The translations under genes were made by a program, and so were the position numbers. A DNA stretch of 64,000 nt from positions 3,472,137 through 3,536,136 of the forward strand of contig CM024184.1 in assembly GCA_013433145.1 (NCBI GenBank), given 5' to 3'. The notes under the pieces were generated by a model. It saw only the letters and a program-made list of their open reading frames with translations, did not search any database and was not told the DNA's origin. Position 1 is the stretch's first letter, and every line of letters starts with the position of its first letter. Source of the stretch: Ascaris suum (lineage: Eukaryota; Nematoda; Chromadorea; Rhabditida; Ascarididae). Positions 25,274 through 36,086 of this stretch are shown piece after piece.

Positions 25274-25616
25274 AAATGAAGCAACTATTAAGCACAAGCT
25301 TATATAGGGTAGTGAAGTACATACAGGTGCAAGGTTTTCACATTTGAGATGCTTGTTCAACAGAGATGAAAAGGAAGCTTCTCACATTTGAACATATCTT
25401 CACTAGAAATAGAAAGTGCAAGATTTTCATGATTCGACATCCGCTTCTTCGACCATTCGACGGTTGTAGCCGCACACCCCATTCATTGGCTGAAGCCACA
25501 CATTCTCCATTCATCGGAGACTTTGAATCAGATGTCCTTTCATTGCTTCGTTGCCCTTTAGCCGTTCGCTGCCCGTTCTCTTATTTAGCTGAATAGCTTC
25601 CATCATCACTTTCGCG
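25274..25616 (+). repeat. Inverted repeat, left arm
   Basis: About 340 bases that match the reverse complement of 27972-28338 with substitutions and small indels. The match is near-continuous over about 230 bases (25371-25600) and more diverged outside that. It contains three imperfect copies of a unit of about 29 bases built on ATGAATGGA (seen on the opposite strand), and an outward-facing TATATAAG. One frame (HPLLRPFDGCSRTP and onward to FESDVLSLLRCP) is open in both arms with an in-frame 3-base indel between them. Confidence 0.9.
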
Positions 25617-25619
25617 GCA

Positions 25620-27970
25620 CTTCCTCAGGTCTTCGTTGATACTATATGGCCACACGATGCCGTAACACACAAAGAGCCTTGTTTCTTAGTTTCACCAAAT
25701 GTGAATGATCACGTTCGCTTCGCGTTAACGCGACACCTTCGTATCGGCGCTTCATAAAAGAAGTGGAGGGTATCGGCAGCTCTTTTTCCACAACACACTT
25801 TGGCGAGTTAAATTCTCAAGAAGGGATAGGTGTCAACCCAATGAGTCTTCCTGATTTATGCTCCGAAGTGTGTTTGCTAGAATTTTTCATCACTCTTAAC
25901 ATTCATTCTTGATGTCGATCTGTGCACCAATCGAGCTGGGCCAATTCTTGTTGTTTCCCATCCCCGAATTTTGCAAGTTCTTTAATGGTCCTCATTGTCC
26001 TTTCATTGTCAAATGCGAATGTGCTTATTCGCATTGCTTTCATCATTGAAGTAAAGAAATAGTGAAGGAAAGCTTCCCCAGTTGAAACATTTTCAACCAG
26101 TGGCTTTCGCGGTGAATATCGACAATTCAGAGGACAAATTAAACTTTACGGTGTCTTGCTACCGCCAGAATTTTAAACACTCATTCTCCAAGTATGTAAT
26201 AGATAGCATACGGTTTTCTCAAGCACTTACATAATGTCGCTTTACTCGAACGAAAGTAGATGAAGAATATGCTTTCAAAGGAGGAAGGGGAACTGGCAGT
26301 CTGGTGGGTTGAAAACTTATTTTAAGTCTGCTCTGGTCAGAGAAGATGTCCTAGGTATTATTCAAAGAGAACCAAGTTTTTATTCCCTTGGTTGGCGTTG
26401 ATTTTATGAGCAAATGCTTTCAGATCGGGGCTTTAAAAATCCAAAATCATAGTGAAATTTGAAATTTCCACCAATCTTTTCCGTGACATACTGGCATTTA
26501 GTTGATTCATGGCTGTTAGCAACGATCAAATATGAAAATGCAGGTTTAAGAGTGGCTTCGCTGTGGGCGCAACATGAAAGAATCTGCAGCGCCAACAGCC
26601 GACACGGACGGGGTCGCTAATGCATTTCGCATCTCTTCAGCAATCTAGCCGGGTATATTGCAGAATCTGATTTCTCTTTTCCAGATTTCTCAGGTGACTT
26701 AGAGCAGATGTTTTTGTGATCTCAGTTGTTCATTTAGGATGTTGATTTGGAGTGAACCGTCGACCTACCTTGAAGTATGGTTGAATTTCGGTTTTTGGTT
26801 TACAAGGTTTTTTGAACTACCTCCAAGTATTGTTTCGCGCGTTGTTTTTGACTTTGATCATCTCTTTTGCGCTTTCGAGGGTTTTGTCGTTCTCATTACA
26901 GGTGTTTAATGCGTATCGGCTGTGGTATACTTTTAGAACTTCACTTTTATTTTTGATCTCAGTGAATGGATATATTGGATGTCAGTTTTCGGTCTATACT
27001 TTGGTATGAGACAACATTTTCCATCAGCTTACCAGTTTTCACTCCGGATGTCTATTCTTATACATGCTACACGTTGTGTATTTCTGCTTGGTTGAAGCCA
27101 ATGCCTTTCTTAGTAATGAAATGTTCGCTTCTATGCTGACATGTTTATTTGATCATGTGCTGGATTGTGAATTGTGGAAGCTGTTTAACGGGTACAATAC
27201 TTGAAGCCTTGTTCCTGGAGTATAAAAACTTCACAACGATAGGGAGCAGTAATCCAGTTTTCGCAGTTTGCAAAGAGAGAACAAGAATTGAGAGGAAAAA
27301 CAGATGGTAGACCTCGATGCATTCGAGCAATGTCATTCTCGATGGCATGGAACTGAGTTGCTGCCACTCAACTTTCATTCTGAGGAGTCTGTCTTTAAGA
27401 GATAAAGTTAAACTGTCTGACCAAAAAAATTTGTGCTGAATTTTTTCGACGGGAAACGGGGAAAGGCAACAACCGGTTGCATGTCTTTCCTAACAAGAGC
27501 AACGGTTCACGTCCGATAAATGCAACGTCATAAATTGTTTAATCCTTTAGCCTTTAATCATTTCATGGACAGGTAACAAAAGGCAGGTAAGAGAAATATT
27601 CTATGGGCATAAAGGTAGACTTTTAAACTCCATCTGCTAAAATGTGTCGAATGACTGAATGGCTAAGTCGCTAAAGTAAATGGCTAAAGTGTTCCAGTGT
27701 TATATGCGAAATCTGTTGATATCCATCGCGCCTAGATTCTGATGGTTCAAATGAGCTTACCTTGAAAGAAATAGGATATAGCGAAAAATACAGAATAAAA
27801 TAACAACCTTCACTGCTCGTCCTTCGGTCATGCCGATGCAGCGGCCGAGCATTACCTAGAATCCGAACATTCCAATTTTTTGAAATTTGATCAACAAATC
27901 TTATCTGTTCCGCTCGTTACTGCCAAATAAAGCAGCCATAAGTCAAACAGTTGGAATCCAACTCAAGTTG
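25620..27970. other. Interior of the inverted repeat, no gene recognised
   Basis: 2.35 kb between the arms. Only short unconvincing frames. No transposase motif was seen, and the arm tips show no obvious target-site duplication, so a mobile element is possible but not demonstrated. Confidence 0.45.
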
Positions 27971-27971
27971 T

Positions 27972-28338
27972 CGCGAAAGCGAAGACGGAATCTATTCAGC
28001 TAAGCAAGAGGACGGGCAGCGAACGGCTAAAGGGCAACGAAGCAATGAAAGGACATCTGATTCAAAGTCTCCGATGAATGGAGAATGTGTGGCTTCAGCC
28101 AATGAATGGACGGGTGTGCGGCTACAACCGTCGAATGGTCGAAGAAGCGGATGTCCAGGAGCAGATGTCGAACCGTGAAAAACTTGACTTTCTCTTTCTA
28201 GTGAAGATATATTCAAATGTGAGAAGCTTCCTGTTTATCTTTATTGAATGGGTGTCTCAAATGTGAACATTTGGCACCTGCATGTGCTTCGGTAGCCTAT
28301 ATAAGCGTATAGACGTGCGCTTAAGGGGGGCTACATTT
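27972..28338 (-). repeat. Inverted repeat, right arm
   Basis: Reverse-complement partner of 25274-25616. Compared with the left arm it carries an extra 14 bases near 28160 and other small indels. Its outward side bears TATATAAG at 28298-28305 facing right. The tandem units at about 28070-28165 (ATGAATGGAGAATGTGTGGC, AATGAATGGACGGGTGTGCG, TCGAATGGTCGAAGAAGCGG) give short repetitive peptides in all three frames. Confidence 0.9.
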
Positions 28339-28365
28339 CTTGTAATCGCTACATCTATCGGTCAG

Positions 28366-28574
28366 TTTTCGTTACTGTCGCGGCGTTGTTTTCAACTCCG
28401 ACAAAGGAAGCTGTGTCTGGCTCAGTGATCAGCAACTTCTCTCCGGCACAGAACGCCCTTTACTGCAGAAAGCCGCAAGACCGTACGCACACAAGTGAAA
28501 TATGTCAAAACAATGAGTTATGCTGGTACATTCCCGCTAAGCATACTTCAGTAAAAGATGTGTGGGATGGATAA
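28366..28574 (+). CDS. Candidate exon downstream of right arm, cysteine-containing
   Basis: After ATCGGTCAG (ending 28365) the phase with two leading bases is open for 69 codons to TAA at 28572. It begins hydrophobic (FVTVAALFSTPT) and continues with three cysteines (LYCRKPQDRTHTSEICQNNE, then LCWYIP). A donor-like TCA|GTAAAA near 28549 may end it earlier. It starts about 60 bases from the outward TATATAAG of the arm. Unknown product. Confidence 0.3.
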
Positions 28575-28920
28575 TGACTCACCAAGAGATAAACAGCTGT
28601 TCTTTGAACGAAATCTAACTCAACCGTGCTACAAAAATTTGGAAAAGTCACACTTGAATGTCTTTCAAAGCACCTCACAAGTTCCCTTTCAATTTAGAAA
28701 TAGCCTCCAAAATGTAGCACATGTTCTTGAAATAATAATGATTAAGTACACCTTCGAAAACGACAACCATTCACTTCCGTCCAAACAAACCGAGCAAAAA
28801 GCACGATGATACCGCTTTAAAGGTACAACTTCCTCTCATGAACTAAGCTGCTGCATGTTTGAGCTATATGGAAGGGAGAGTTAGTAGCAGTATATAACAA
28901 AGTCGGATAACATCTAACAG

Positions 28921-29208
28921 GGTAACAGCTTCTTCGTGAATGCTTACGCGTCGCGTAATAAGCGCCGGAGATTCGGGATGACCGCAGATCTCGGCACAAG
29001 CCTTATTGACATAAGCGTCGACCCCTCAGCTGGTCGCGAAATGTTAGTTACGGAAGCCGGGCAAGCATGGATAATTACAGCCTGTCCAAAGGAAGAGGAA
29101 GACGGAGTATCGAAGTATTCTGACCGGCTCAATTCGGGACCTCAATCTTTGTTTTTGTACCCCAAATCGAGGCCAACAGGTGCACCTACTCTCCAGAACA
29201 TTCAATAG
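28921..29208 (+). CDS. Candidate exon, unknown product
   Basis: Open for 95 codons from a CATCTAACAG acceptor (ending 28920) to TAG at 29206. GC-richer than surroundings, with balanced codon use: GMTADLGTSLIDISVDPSAG, then EMLVTEAGQAWIITACPKEE. No domain recognised. Phase 0 at its start would fit a donor at 28549 in the previous candidate exon, so both may belong to one + strand gene that could continue to 30885. Confidence 0.38.
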   Translation, partial: GNSFFVNAYASRNKRRRFGMTADLGTSLIDISVDPSAGREMLVTEAGQAWIITACPKEEEDGVSKYSDRLNSGPQSLFLYPKSRPTGAPTLQNIQ

Positions 29209-29770
29209 TTGCACGCATACCGCGAAAAAACGTCGCGATTTCGCGGTGTTAGAAAAGTTGGTTCATAGAACGATCCTCATTGGGATCACTTTTGGTTCAT
29301 TAAATGGTTCTCGTGGATCACCTCGCTATCACAGTCGCTACGAGATAGTGCTAGCACTCCCCGCCTCAACCAGCATCTGACCACTGTTGCCGAGCCTTCA
29401 CATCATTCCCCATCCATCCATATTCAGTTCGACTGCTCTCATACCAACGCATTCCACCTAACTCACCATCATCTCCTTCCTTCCTCCCTGTCCACGATAT
29501 TCTCAAACGGGTTACATCGCACCAGCGTGACGGGCAAGTTATCACATATTGCCACTATGACGAGCACTCTTGCGACCGACTTTGGTAAAAAGCCTCTGCG
29601 CTTGACGAGAGCGGCTACAGGTGTTCTTGTACTTGTCTATCGAAAAGTCTAATAATTAGAGAAATAAAGAACTGAATCGAACAGCTCCCATTCCGAACAT
29701 ACGGAGGCGAATGCGGCTCACAAGAAATGAAGAGGTCAAGCCAATGACACCTGTCCAGTTAACCCTTTAA

Positions 29771-30049
29771 ATGAATCAAAGCAGAGACATAAAACAACTT
29801 GAAGTCTTGAAAAAGAGAGAACTTTTCAAAGTCGGTTTGCAAAGTGATAAAAAATTCATCAGCGTTTCTATCCTCACACTCGCCGATGTATCGGAGATTT
29901 CAGAAGAAGAGCATGAAAAAGTTTCAAGGCATTACAAGATAATTCGCGACTTCCTCTTCACTTCATGGATTTCGCGGACGCATCGTTGCAATGCACTTCT
30001 TTTTGACAAAACAAATACAACAGAATTAATTTTTATTTGTATTTCCTAA
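29771..30049 (+). CDS. Candidate small ORF or exon, unknown product
   Basis: ATG at 29771, 92 codons to TAA at 30047. Helical, charged (KQLEVLKKRELFKVGLQSDK) and with an acidic stretch SEISEEEHEKVS. An internal AG after GATTTC (near 29902) could also act as an acceptor. Codon pattern is plausible, function unknown. Confidence 0.33.
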   Translation: MNQSRDIKQLEVLKKRELFKVGLQSDKKFISVSILTLADVSEISEEEHEKVSRHYKIIRDFLFTSWISRTHRCNALLFDKTNTTELIFICIS

Positions 30050-30688
30050 GATGGCTTTTAGCGAGCTACTTCCTCCCATCCGAACGCTTTTATTTTCTTG
30101 ATGCTCCAAATATGGCAGTCGTTGGGGGGTTTTGTACCTTCTTTCCGAGTCCTTTCCACATCAGTGTGGCCTTGTGATATGGCCTGAAACATCATTGCCA
30201 CTTGTAAACCCATTAAAATATTAGATAACCAACGACACAAGTCACGGTAGTCAGAATTTCCTGTTATTTCACTTTCGGGTTATGTCACTTTTCTAAAGCA
30301 CCGAAGGACCACAAAGTTGTCTTCAATAGTCCTCGACGAATATGCTATAGGGCGGAGGGGGGGGGAGGGAGGTGGCAGTTCGCTATTCGATGTTTCAGAG
30401 GAAAAGTCGGAAGGATTTAAGACGAAGAATTTCTATCCTAGAGAGTACAACAACAACGCCATTTGAAGGGATTGAAAAAACCTCAATTAAAAAATATTTT
30501 GAACCACACGCATTTAAAATTACACATTTCATTCGGTGGAACAAGCCATCGCGTGCCCTTACAACGACATCTTTTTCTTTTATTATATCTGTAAATTACA
30601 GCATGCAGTCACTACTTCCACTATGCACATGCACATTACAACAATTTGTAAGGACATATGAAATTAAACGGAGGAGTTTACCTGTTAG

Positions 30689-30885
30689 GCTTGTCCTTAA
30701 CGAATAGCGACGAACTACCCGTAGGTATAGAGCACCTCATACATAGAGCTGGCCGTGCCGAACAGAGTGATTCGGCCATTGCCGAGGCTACTCAAAAACA
30801 GTTGAACGCCGGAAAATTGGCAAGCAGCCTCGACGAGCAGCCCACTGCTGGTACCCCGAGGATAGTGCAAACAAACACTTCTTGA
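30689..30885 (+). CDS. Candidate terminal exon with polyadenylation signal
   Basis: Acceptor CCTGTTAG ending 30688, two leading bases, then 65 codons: LSLTNSDELPVGIEHLIHRA, continuing with an Ala/Gln-rich helical part to TGA at 30883. AATAAA follows at 30999-31004. The codon use is much less AT-biased than the flanks, which supports coding. No family recognised. It is probably the 3' end of the gene whose earlier exons may be among 28366-30049. Confidence 0.42.
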
Positions 30886-31181
30886 GTGGGTGTAATGACA
30901 TGCCGATGTCTTATTTCTTCTTGCCTAACATTCCGCTACCCTCTTGTTTCATGATGTTACGCTCCATGACGTTTTGGTGTCAGTACAGTTTTCACCCGAA
31001 TAAAGAAGCCTCAGACTTGTAAGCATATTCTCCAATGACCATCCCTGTCTAATGAGGCCAAAAGCGATTGAAAGAACCACCTCACTCGACCCGATGAACT
31101 TCTAGTTGCCCATCGACCGAAATTCTGTAGTAAATTCTACTCTGTTGCAGGCATTTTCGTTGATTTTGTCGAATGCTTCAC

Positions 31182-31514
31182 TTAAAAGGAAAAGGAACCG
31201 ACTGATATTCGAATTCCTAGCCGGAAGTTCGTGCGTTTTATAAACAGCAATACGGAGTTGCATTTACAGAAGTAGTTTAGCCCTCGACGCTCGTTGTCCA
31301 TTGGAGCCAGCTCGTTCCAGTGGCTCTCTACGTACCGCTCCAGCACGGTACGCAGGTTTCGAGACTGAGGACTAATACGGAGGCCAGGAGGGATCGGTCG
31401 CGCGCAGTACCCGGACCGTCGCCAAAGCCGCTCAATGCTGCAGCGGTTCCCAGCCAACGTCACTTCCTTCCTCCGCGAGTAGCAATCATTGTTCTTTAAT
31501 TTCTGCCCCTGCAA
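31182..31514 (-). CDS. Candidate - strand ORF, unknown product
   Basis: 110-codon frame with an unusually GC-rich core (31270-31470): CSIERLWRRSGYCARPIPPG and LRTVLERYVESHWNELAPMD. A possible donor GTAAAT lies at about 31270, which would end the exon after the GC-rich part. The antisense strand is largely closed. No homologue is recognised; a decayed repeat is the alternative. Confidence 0.3.
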   Translation of the reverse strand: MQGQKLKNNDCYSRRKEVTLAGNRCSIERLWRRSGYCARPIPPGLRISPQSRNLRTVLERYVESHWNELAPMDNERRGLNYFCKCNSVLLFIKRTNFRLGIRISVGSFSF

Positions 31515-32295
31515 TACAACAATATTCAGCTGCTCTGCACATCAAAGTCAGTTGCCGACGTTGCAGTCGAGAAGCCTCGAGCAATGTTTCAATATTTGAT
31601 TGTTACTTTACCACTCGAAGAATTAGGGCTGTAAGCATATCCAGATGTATGAAGCAAAAATAGCGTGCAAGCCGTGTTTGAAAAGCTGGTAGTACAAATT
31701 ATTTGACAAGAAGATGTAAGAGCTTTGCGGGAGCTTTTATTTCAGGATTTAAGGAGGTACGGCATCCGGGTATGTAGATTCTTCCTTTTGAAATCCTAGG
31801 CGAGCTAATAGCAATTGTATGCCGTAAACGAATTTGTGTTCGTCGACGCCGTGCCTCACTCAACACAACGAGCAAACGTTGGCATGAAAGCCTTCTTTAA
31901 AGGAATCCATAAACGACGATTAAAATGCTGATGCGTGGAATAAATTTCGTGCGATAGCATAAACAAATTGCATTAGAGTACTCAACATAATCATATGCTC
32001 ACATCAAAATTTAAAGGTATCGGATAGGAGTCGATGATGTGTTTCGCATCGTGAAGCTTCCGATAGACGGTGATCGTCACTTATGCAACTCGGTTGTTGC
32101 TGTAACCATTTACCAGCGATGTGCAAAAAATTACCTTCTAGATGACTAAACTGAACAATTTACTTCATTATTCGCCTAGAAGAACCGATCGAAGCGAATG
32201 ACTCATGAAAAAAATTATTGTTGATGGAATGAATGATGCAGGTTATTTTCTCGACGAATAAACAGTACTCGCCGTTTTCTTTTGCTTTTAGAAAT

Positions 32296-34957
32296 ATGAT
32301 CGTGATTCTTCTATTCGTGCTGCATGTCGAAACTGCTTCGTCCCTTTCTGGAGAACATCAAAATTGTGAACCTCTTAAACCATTAGCCATTGCGTACAAA
32401 CTTCATAACGGTATGTTTGAAATATTGATTTTACTGAAACATTGAAATACTATAGTGAAATGAAATAGTTGGACCGTAAAAGTAATGTTAACACATAAGG
32501 GGAGTTTCAACCTTTGCATTCCCCCACGTCACCCAAAAAAAAAAAAGACCGACTAAGTCCACAAATGTCTCTAAAGCAATATGAAGCCTACTAATTACGC
32601 ACTGGTATTTCACTGCAAATGAATACTCAGAAAGTGCTCTTATGTGAATCCCTAAGCAGTAGTCGCAGTTTTGCATAAACGCGTCCTTGTCAAAAAATTT
32701 TCGGATTTCCATCAGTCTAAAGCAATATGAAGCCTACTAATTACAGTCGCATGCCTATTTTCAACCTTATTCGGCCCGCCAATCTTATGATTTCATTTCA
32801 TCAGGCCCTTTAAAGGAGTTGAGGCCCAAGAAATGACATGAGGTTCAGGGATCTATAAATGGATATGAAATTTACTTGGAGGTCACTTCAAAAACTCGAC
32901 TATGGCAATTAAATTCCACCCGTCACTCTATCTTCCCCTGAAACCACCTGACGGAGACACAGACAGACAGACACATGCAAATAAGATCCAAACAATACCT
33001 GTTGAATGATGTAAATATACCTCTAATCAAATACTACTTTAGTCTCGTCAACATATCCGGAGTGTGGAAAATGTGCAAATATAAATCAACTATTGATAGC
33101 ACCTTCAGCGGAAAAACCGATGGTTCCCCTAATATATTTCATGGCAAAGAGTATGTACCGTTGTGTTGTCCTTGAAATTGTGGAAATGCTCTGTCTCCTT
33201 TTCACTTCATTTCATCTGCAATAACCTATGTCTTTCTAGTCATTTTTTTCGGAATTTGTAATTTATTTCCTTGAACAAAGTTGCGTGATTTTTGCATCAT
33301 CCTGACAGTTCATATTTGAGAAACGTTATAGCAAAACTCGTTCTCTATTAGAGTAGAGTGCTCGATGCATCAAATAAAAGCAATTTAATCCATCATTTCG
33401 CTGCCATTTGAGCCATATCTCTCGTACAACACACATATAACATGTTTGTCGTTATATCTAACACATGGTTGAGGAGGATCTCATAGCGACTTTATGCGCA
33501 GCATTTTTCAATGAGTTTGAAATTTCACACCTCAAGGGATACGAGCTTAACACTCACCGTGAGCAATGACTGAGGGAAAATCACCTATGGGAGTTATCTC
33601 GATCATAAGAGCTATTATATGTATCTTCATAACGCTTTCCGTTCAAACTTATATAACTATCCGATAGATAGCATTTTTAGCACATAATCTCAGATACGGT
33701 GTTGCATAGAACAATTCAAATTTTTTCCTTTGAAGAACATCTTTACAAGAATCGTTTCACACTTTTTTGAGAATTAAAGTAGATATGAACCGTGGAAAAT
33801 ACGCGAAGAAAATTGCAGTGAAGATTGCCACAAGATATTACAAGTGGAAATTTTCCCTACGTATAGTAGGGGAGGAATCGAATGAACGGTTCTCTAATAA
33901 AAAATTAAATCAGTTTAATTGAATCAAAATCAATGATTTACTTCATAATGAAAACACTGCATTAATGTATCTCATTGTGTTTTTAAAAAATGGAACTTAT
34001 GCAAGGACTCTGAAAATCTCGCTAACCAAATCAATTTTACTATCTAATATTATGCAGTTAGTATGCATTTATATTTTATATCTGTATCTATGTCTCAACC
34101 AATGCATTGTTATATGTAATTCATGCACTTTCAAATTTCCTTAGCAATCATGGAGAGTTGACGAATACATTATAATGGACAGGTAACGAGCTGCAGTGAT
34201 CTTGTTGCAGATTGTCACCTTTACTTCGATAAGAGGCAAGAAGTTGAACAATTCATTACATGTCTTGAAATGGCCTCTTACCTCGAGGCAACTCTGATCG
34301 CCGCACGTCTGGTAATTGACGTTCCGCGACTCATTAAAAATTTCATCGTTAGCTATATCTGCAATGATCCGTATCCGCCTAGGCGTGAGCACTTTGTTTT
34401 AAAAGCGACGCTTGGAACATGGGAAACGCTCCGAGAATTTCTGGATTGCAGCGGTAAATATTATATTATATTCGTGTAAGAAAAGATTAAATTCCGCATC
34501 CTTTTCGATAGCTGATTATAAGCAAAGACTGCGCCATCACTATTTATTTGTGCCTTCTGTCTAATTGACGACTAGCCAAGAAAGTGATAAGACCACTAGT
34601 TTGTCAGTATACAAATATTTGCTAATCTTTTTTATGCAGAAACAATCTATTTTTGGCCGTTAGTTCTGCAAACTTGAAAAGTTTTCAGAACTAACGGCCG
34701 AATGCTCGTCAACATTAACGAGCACTACAACAAGGCTACAGCAATAAAATAGACGAAAACGTCAACAACATCGACAGCAGCAATTACTTCTAATACTACT
34801 AGGGAAATGAAACCTATCATAAACTGAAATAAATAAATATAAACAATTATTAGAGTGCACGCAAAAACAAATAAACGTTGAAGACGGATATTGCACATTA
34901 CCGACTGCAACCAGCTACAACCACGACACAGGCTTTGCAACATGCAGTCATAAATAA
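32296..34957 (+). CDS. Small secreted cysteine-containing protein (3 exons, 127 aa)
   Basis: Exons 32296-32410, 34211-34453 and 34932-34957 join in exact phase. The start is ATG at 32296, preceded by TTGCTTTTAG, a good spliced-leader acceptor. Residues 1-16 (MIVILLFVLHVETASS) look like a signal peptide. The mature part has cysteines in NCEPL, DCHLYF, FITCLEM, YICND, LDCS and ATCSH, and is mostly helical. Donors are G|GTATGT and G|GTAAAT; acceptors are TTGTTGCAG and CGACACAG. The last exon is only 26 bases and ends CAT-AAA-TAA overlapping AATAAA. The cysteine/helix layout resembles nematode-specific secreted families such as DUF19/T20D4.11-like proteins, without a decisive motif. Exons 1 and 2 are well supported, exon 3 less so. 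Intron 2 contains a remarkable hairpin at 34655-34699. Confidence 0.65.
32570..32744. repeat. 29-bp perfect direct repeat, 146 bp apart
   Basis: The same 29 bases (beginning TCTAAAGCAATATGAAG and ending CTAATTAC) occur at 32570-32598 and 32716-32744, inside intron 1 of the secreted-protein gene. A GACGGAGACACAGACAG-type repeat tail follows at 32950-32978. Confidence 0.95.
34655..34699. repeat. Long near-perfect hairpin in an intron
   Basis: GGCCGTTAGTTCTG (34655-34668) pairs perfectly with CAGAACTAACGGCC (34686-34699). Inside it AAACTT (34670-34675) pairs with AAGTTT (34679-34684) after a single C/T mismatch, leaving a GAA loop. The total is 20 paired bases in 45 nt. A second hairpin, TGCTCGT/ACGAGCA, follows at 34703-34724. 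Confidence 0.95.
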
Positions 34958-34958
34958 A
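34953..34958 (+). promoter_or_regulatory. AATAAA overlapping the stop of the secreted-protein gene
   Basis: The hexamer includes the whole TAA stop (34955-34957). The cleavage site would be expected 10-20 bases further right. Confidence 0.45.
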
Positions 34959-35709
34959 GAACGTGCACAGTGTGAAAGAGCCAACATTTTTACTTCATCT
35001 GCTGTGAGCATCACTCATTGGCAACTTTTGGAGTCATTTTTCTCTAAAAATTCATTTGCATAGTTAATTCAAACCGAGCCGTTCGGTCGTTTACTGTTCA
35101 GAAGCAAAGAAATGCATTTTACGACCGAAGGGAATTGATTTAAATTTACGGACTATTCGGATGAACTGAAGGAAAACGATAACTTCAGAGTAACTCGTTG
35201 TTGATTGCCGGTCGATGCAATAATGTTAAAATGCTCGAAATATTAGGAACGTTTTGTGGAACAACAGATTTGGTGAAAAAATATGGAAAGTGCTGTTGTT
35301 ATCATTAGTGCAAGTGGCGCAAATTGCAGAGAATCATGGCTCGAAAAATCTAAAATAGCGAGGTTCTTATATGTTCAACTGATTGCGATGCACCAATTTT
35401 AATGCTTCGTAATTTTTGACCATCATAAATCATGAATACTCTTCTAGATCAGATCCGCTGCTGATAAAAAGCAAATTCTTTCATCGGATTTTATGGATTT
35501 TCATTATTCGCTACGCTTTTTGGTGGCTGTTCGATGAGCTCTGAAACGTGCTTATGATATCAGTCTTGTTGCAGCACTTCCCTTACTTCCCCCATTGCTA
35601 TAAGGTAGAACGTTCACCCCGAATATAGCTCGCCCACGGTGTGTTAATTTGAGTTAATGGTGCAAAATTACGGACTTGTTGCTGACGTTTGCCAACCCGT
35701 AAAGTTCAT

Positions 35710-35785
35710 CTGGGTTGGGCTTACTAACGTTTGCACCGACTTAGTTTGTCTATCATACGTGCATGTCGTTTATGTCCCAACCCAG
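35710..35785. repeat. 10-bp inverted repeat
   Basis: CTGGGTTGGG (35710-35719) and CCCAACCCAG (35776-35785) are perfect reverse complements 56 bases apart, with partial similarity extending on both sides. Confidence 0.7.
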
Positions 35786-36086
35786 TAGTTAACCTATGCC
35801 TTGATTATATGGGCTTACTCCACAAAAGTGACTCTCAGGATACCATAGTGAGAAAGAGAAATCCGGCAATGCCTGGATTATAAGAAAGCTTGGCCATTAA
35901 AGGACTCTGAAGGGAGAAGGATTTATGGCTCGAAACACCAGAAATCATTGCATTCGTCCCCTAAGCCGATGAGAATAATACTTAGGAATGCCTGATCGGA
36001 AACCAGTCCTCCTTTGCGCAGTCCTGTTTAGTCAATATTTTGATCCTGTTTCTGTAACTGTGCCATTATTATCGATCAATTTGCAG

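Noticed and set aside
26812..27009. Hydrophobic ORF inside the inverted repeat
   Set aside because: T-rich sequence gives hydrophobic residues by composition; no splice or motif support.
35574..35603. Tiny exon-like segment reading HFPYFPHCYK between a TTGCAG and a GTAGAA
   Set aside because: It looks like a lectin-domain CYK, but it is only 30 bases and its phase does not fit exon A at 36087; probably coincidence.
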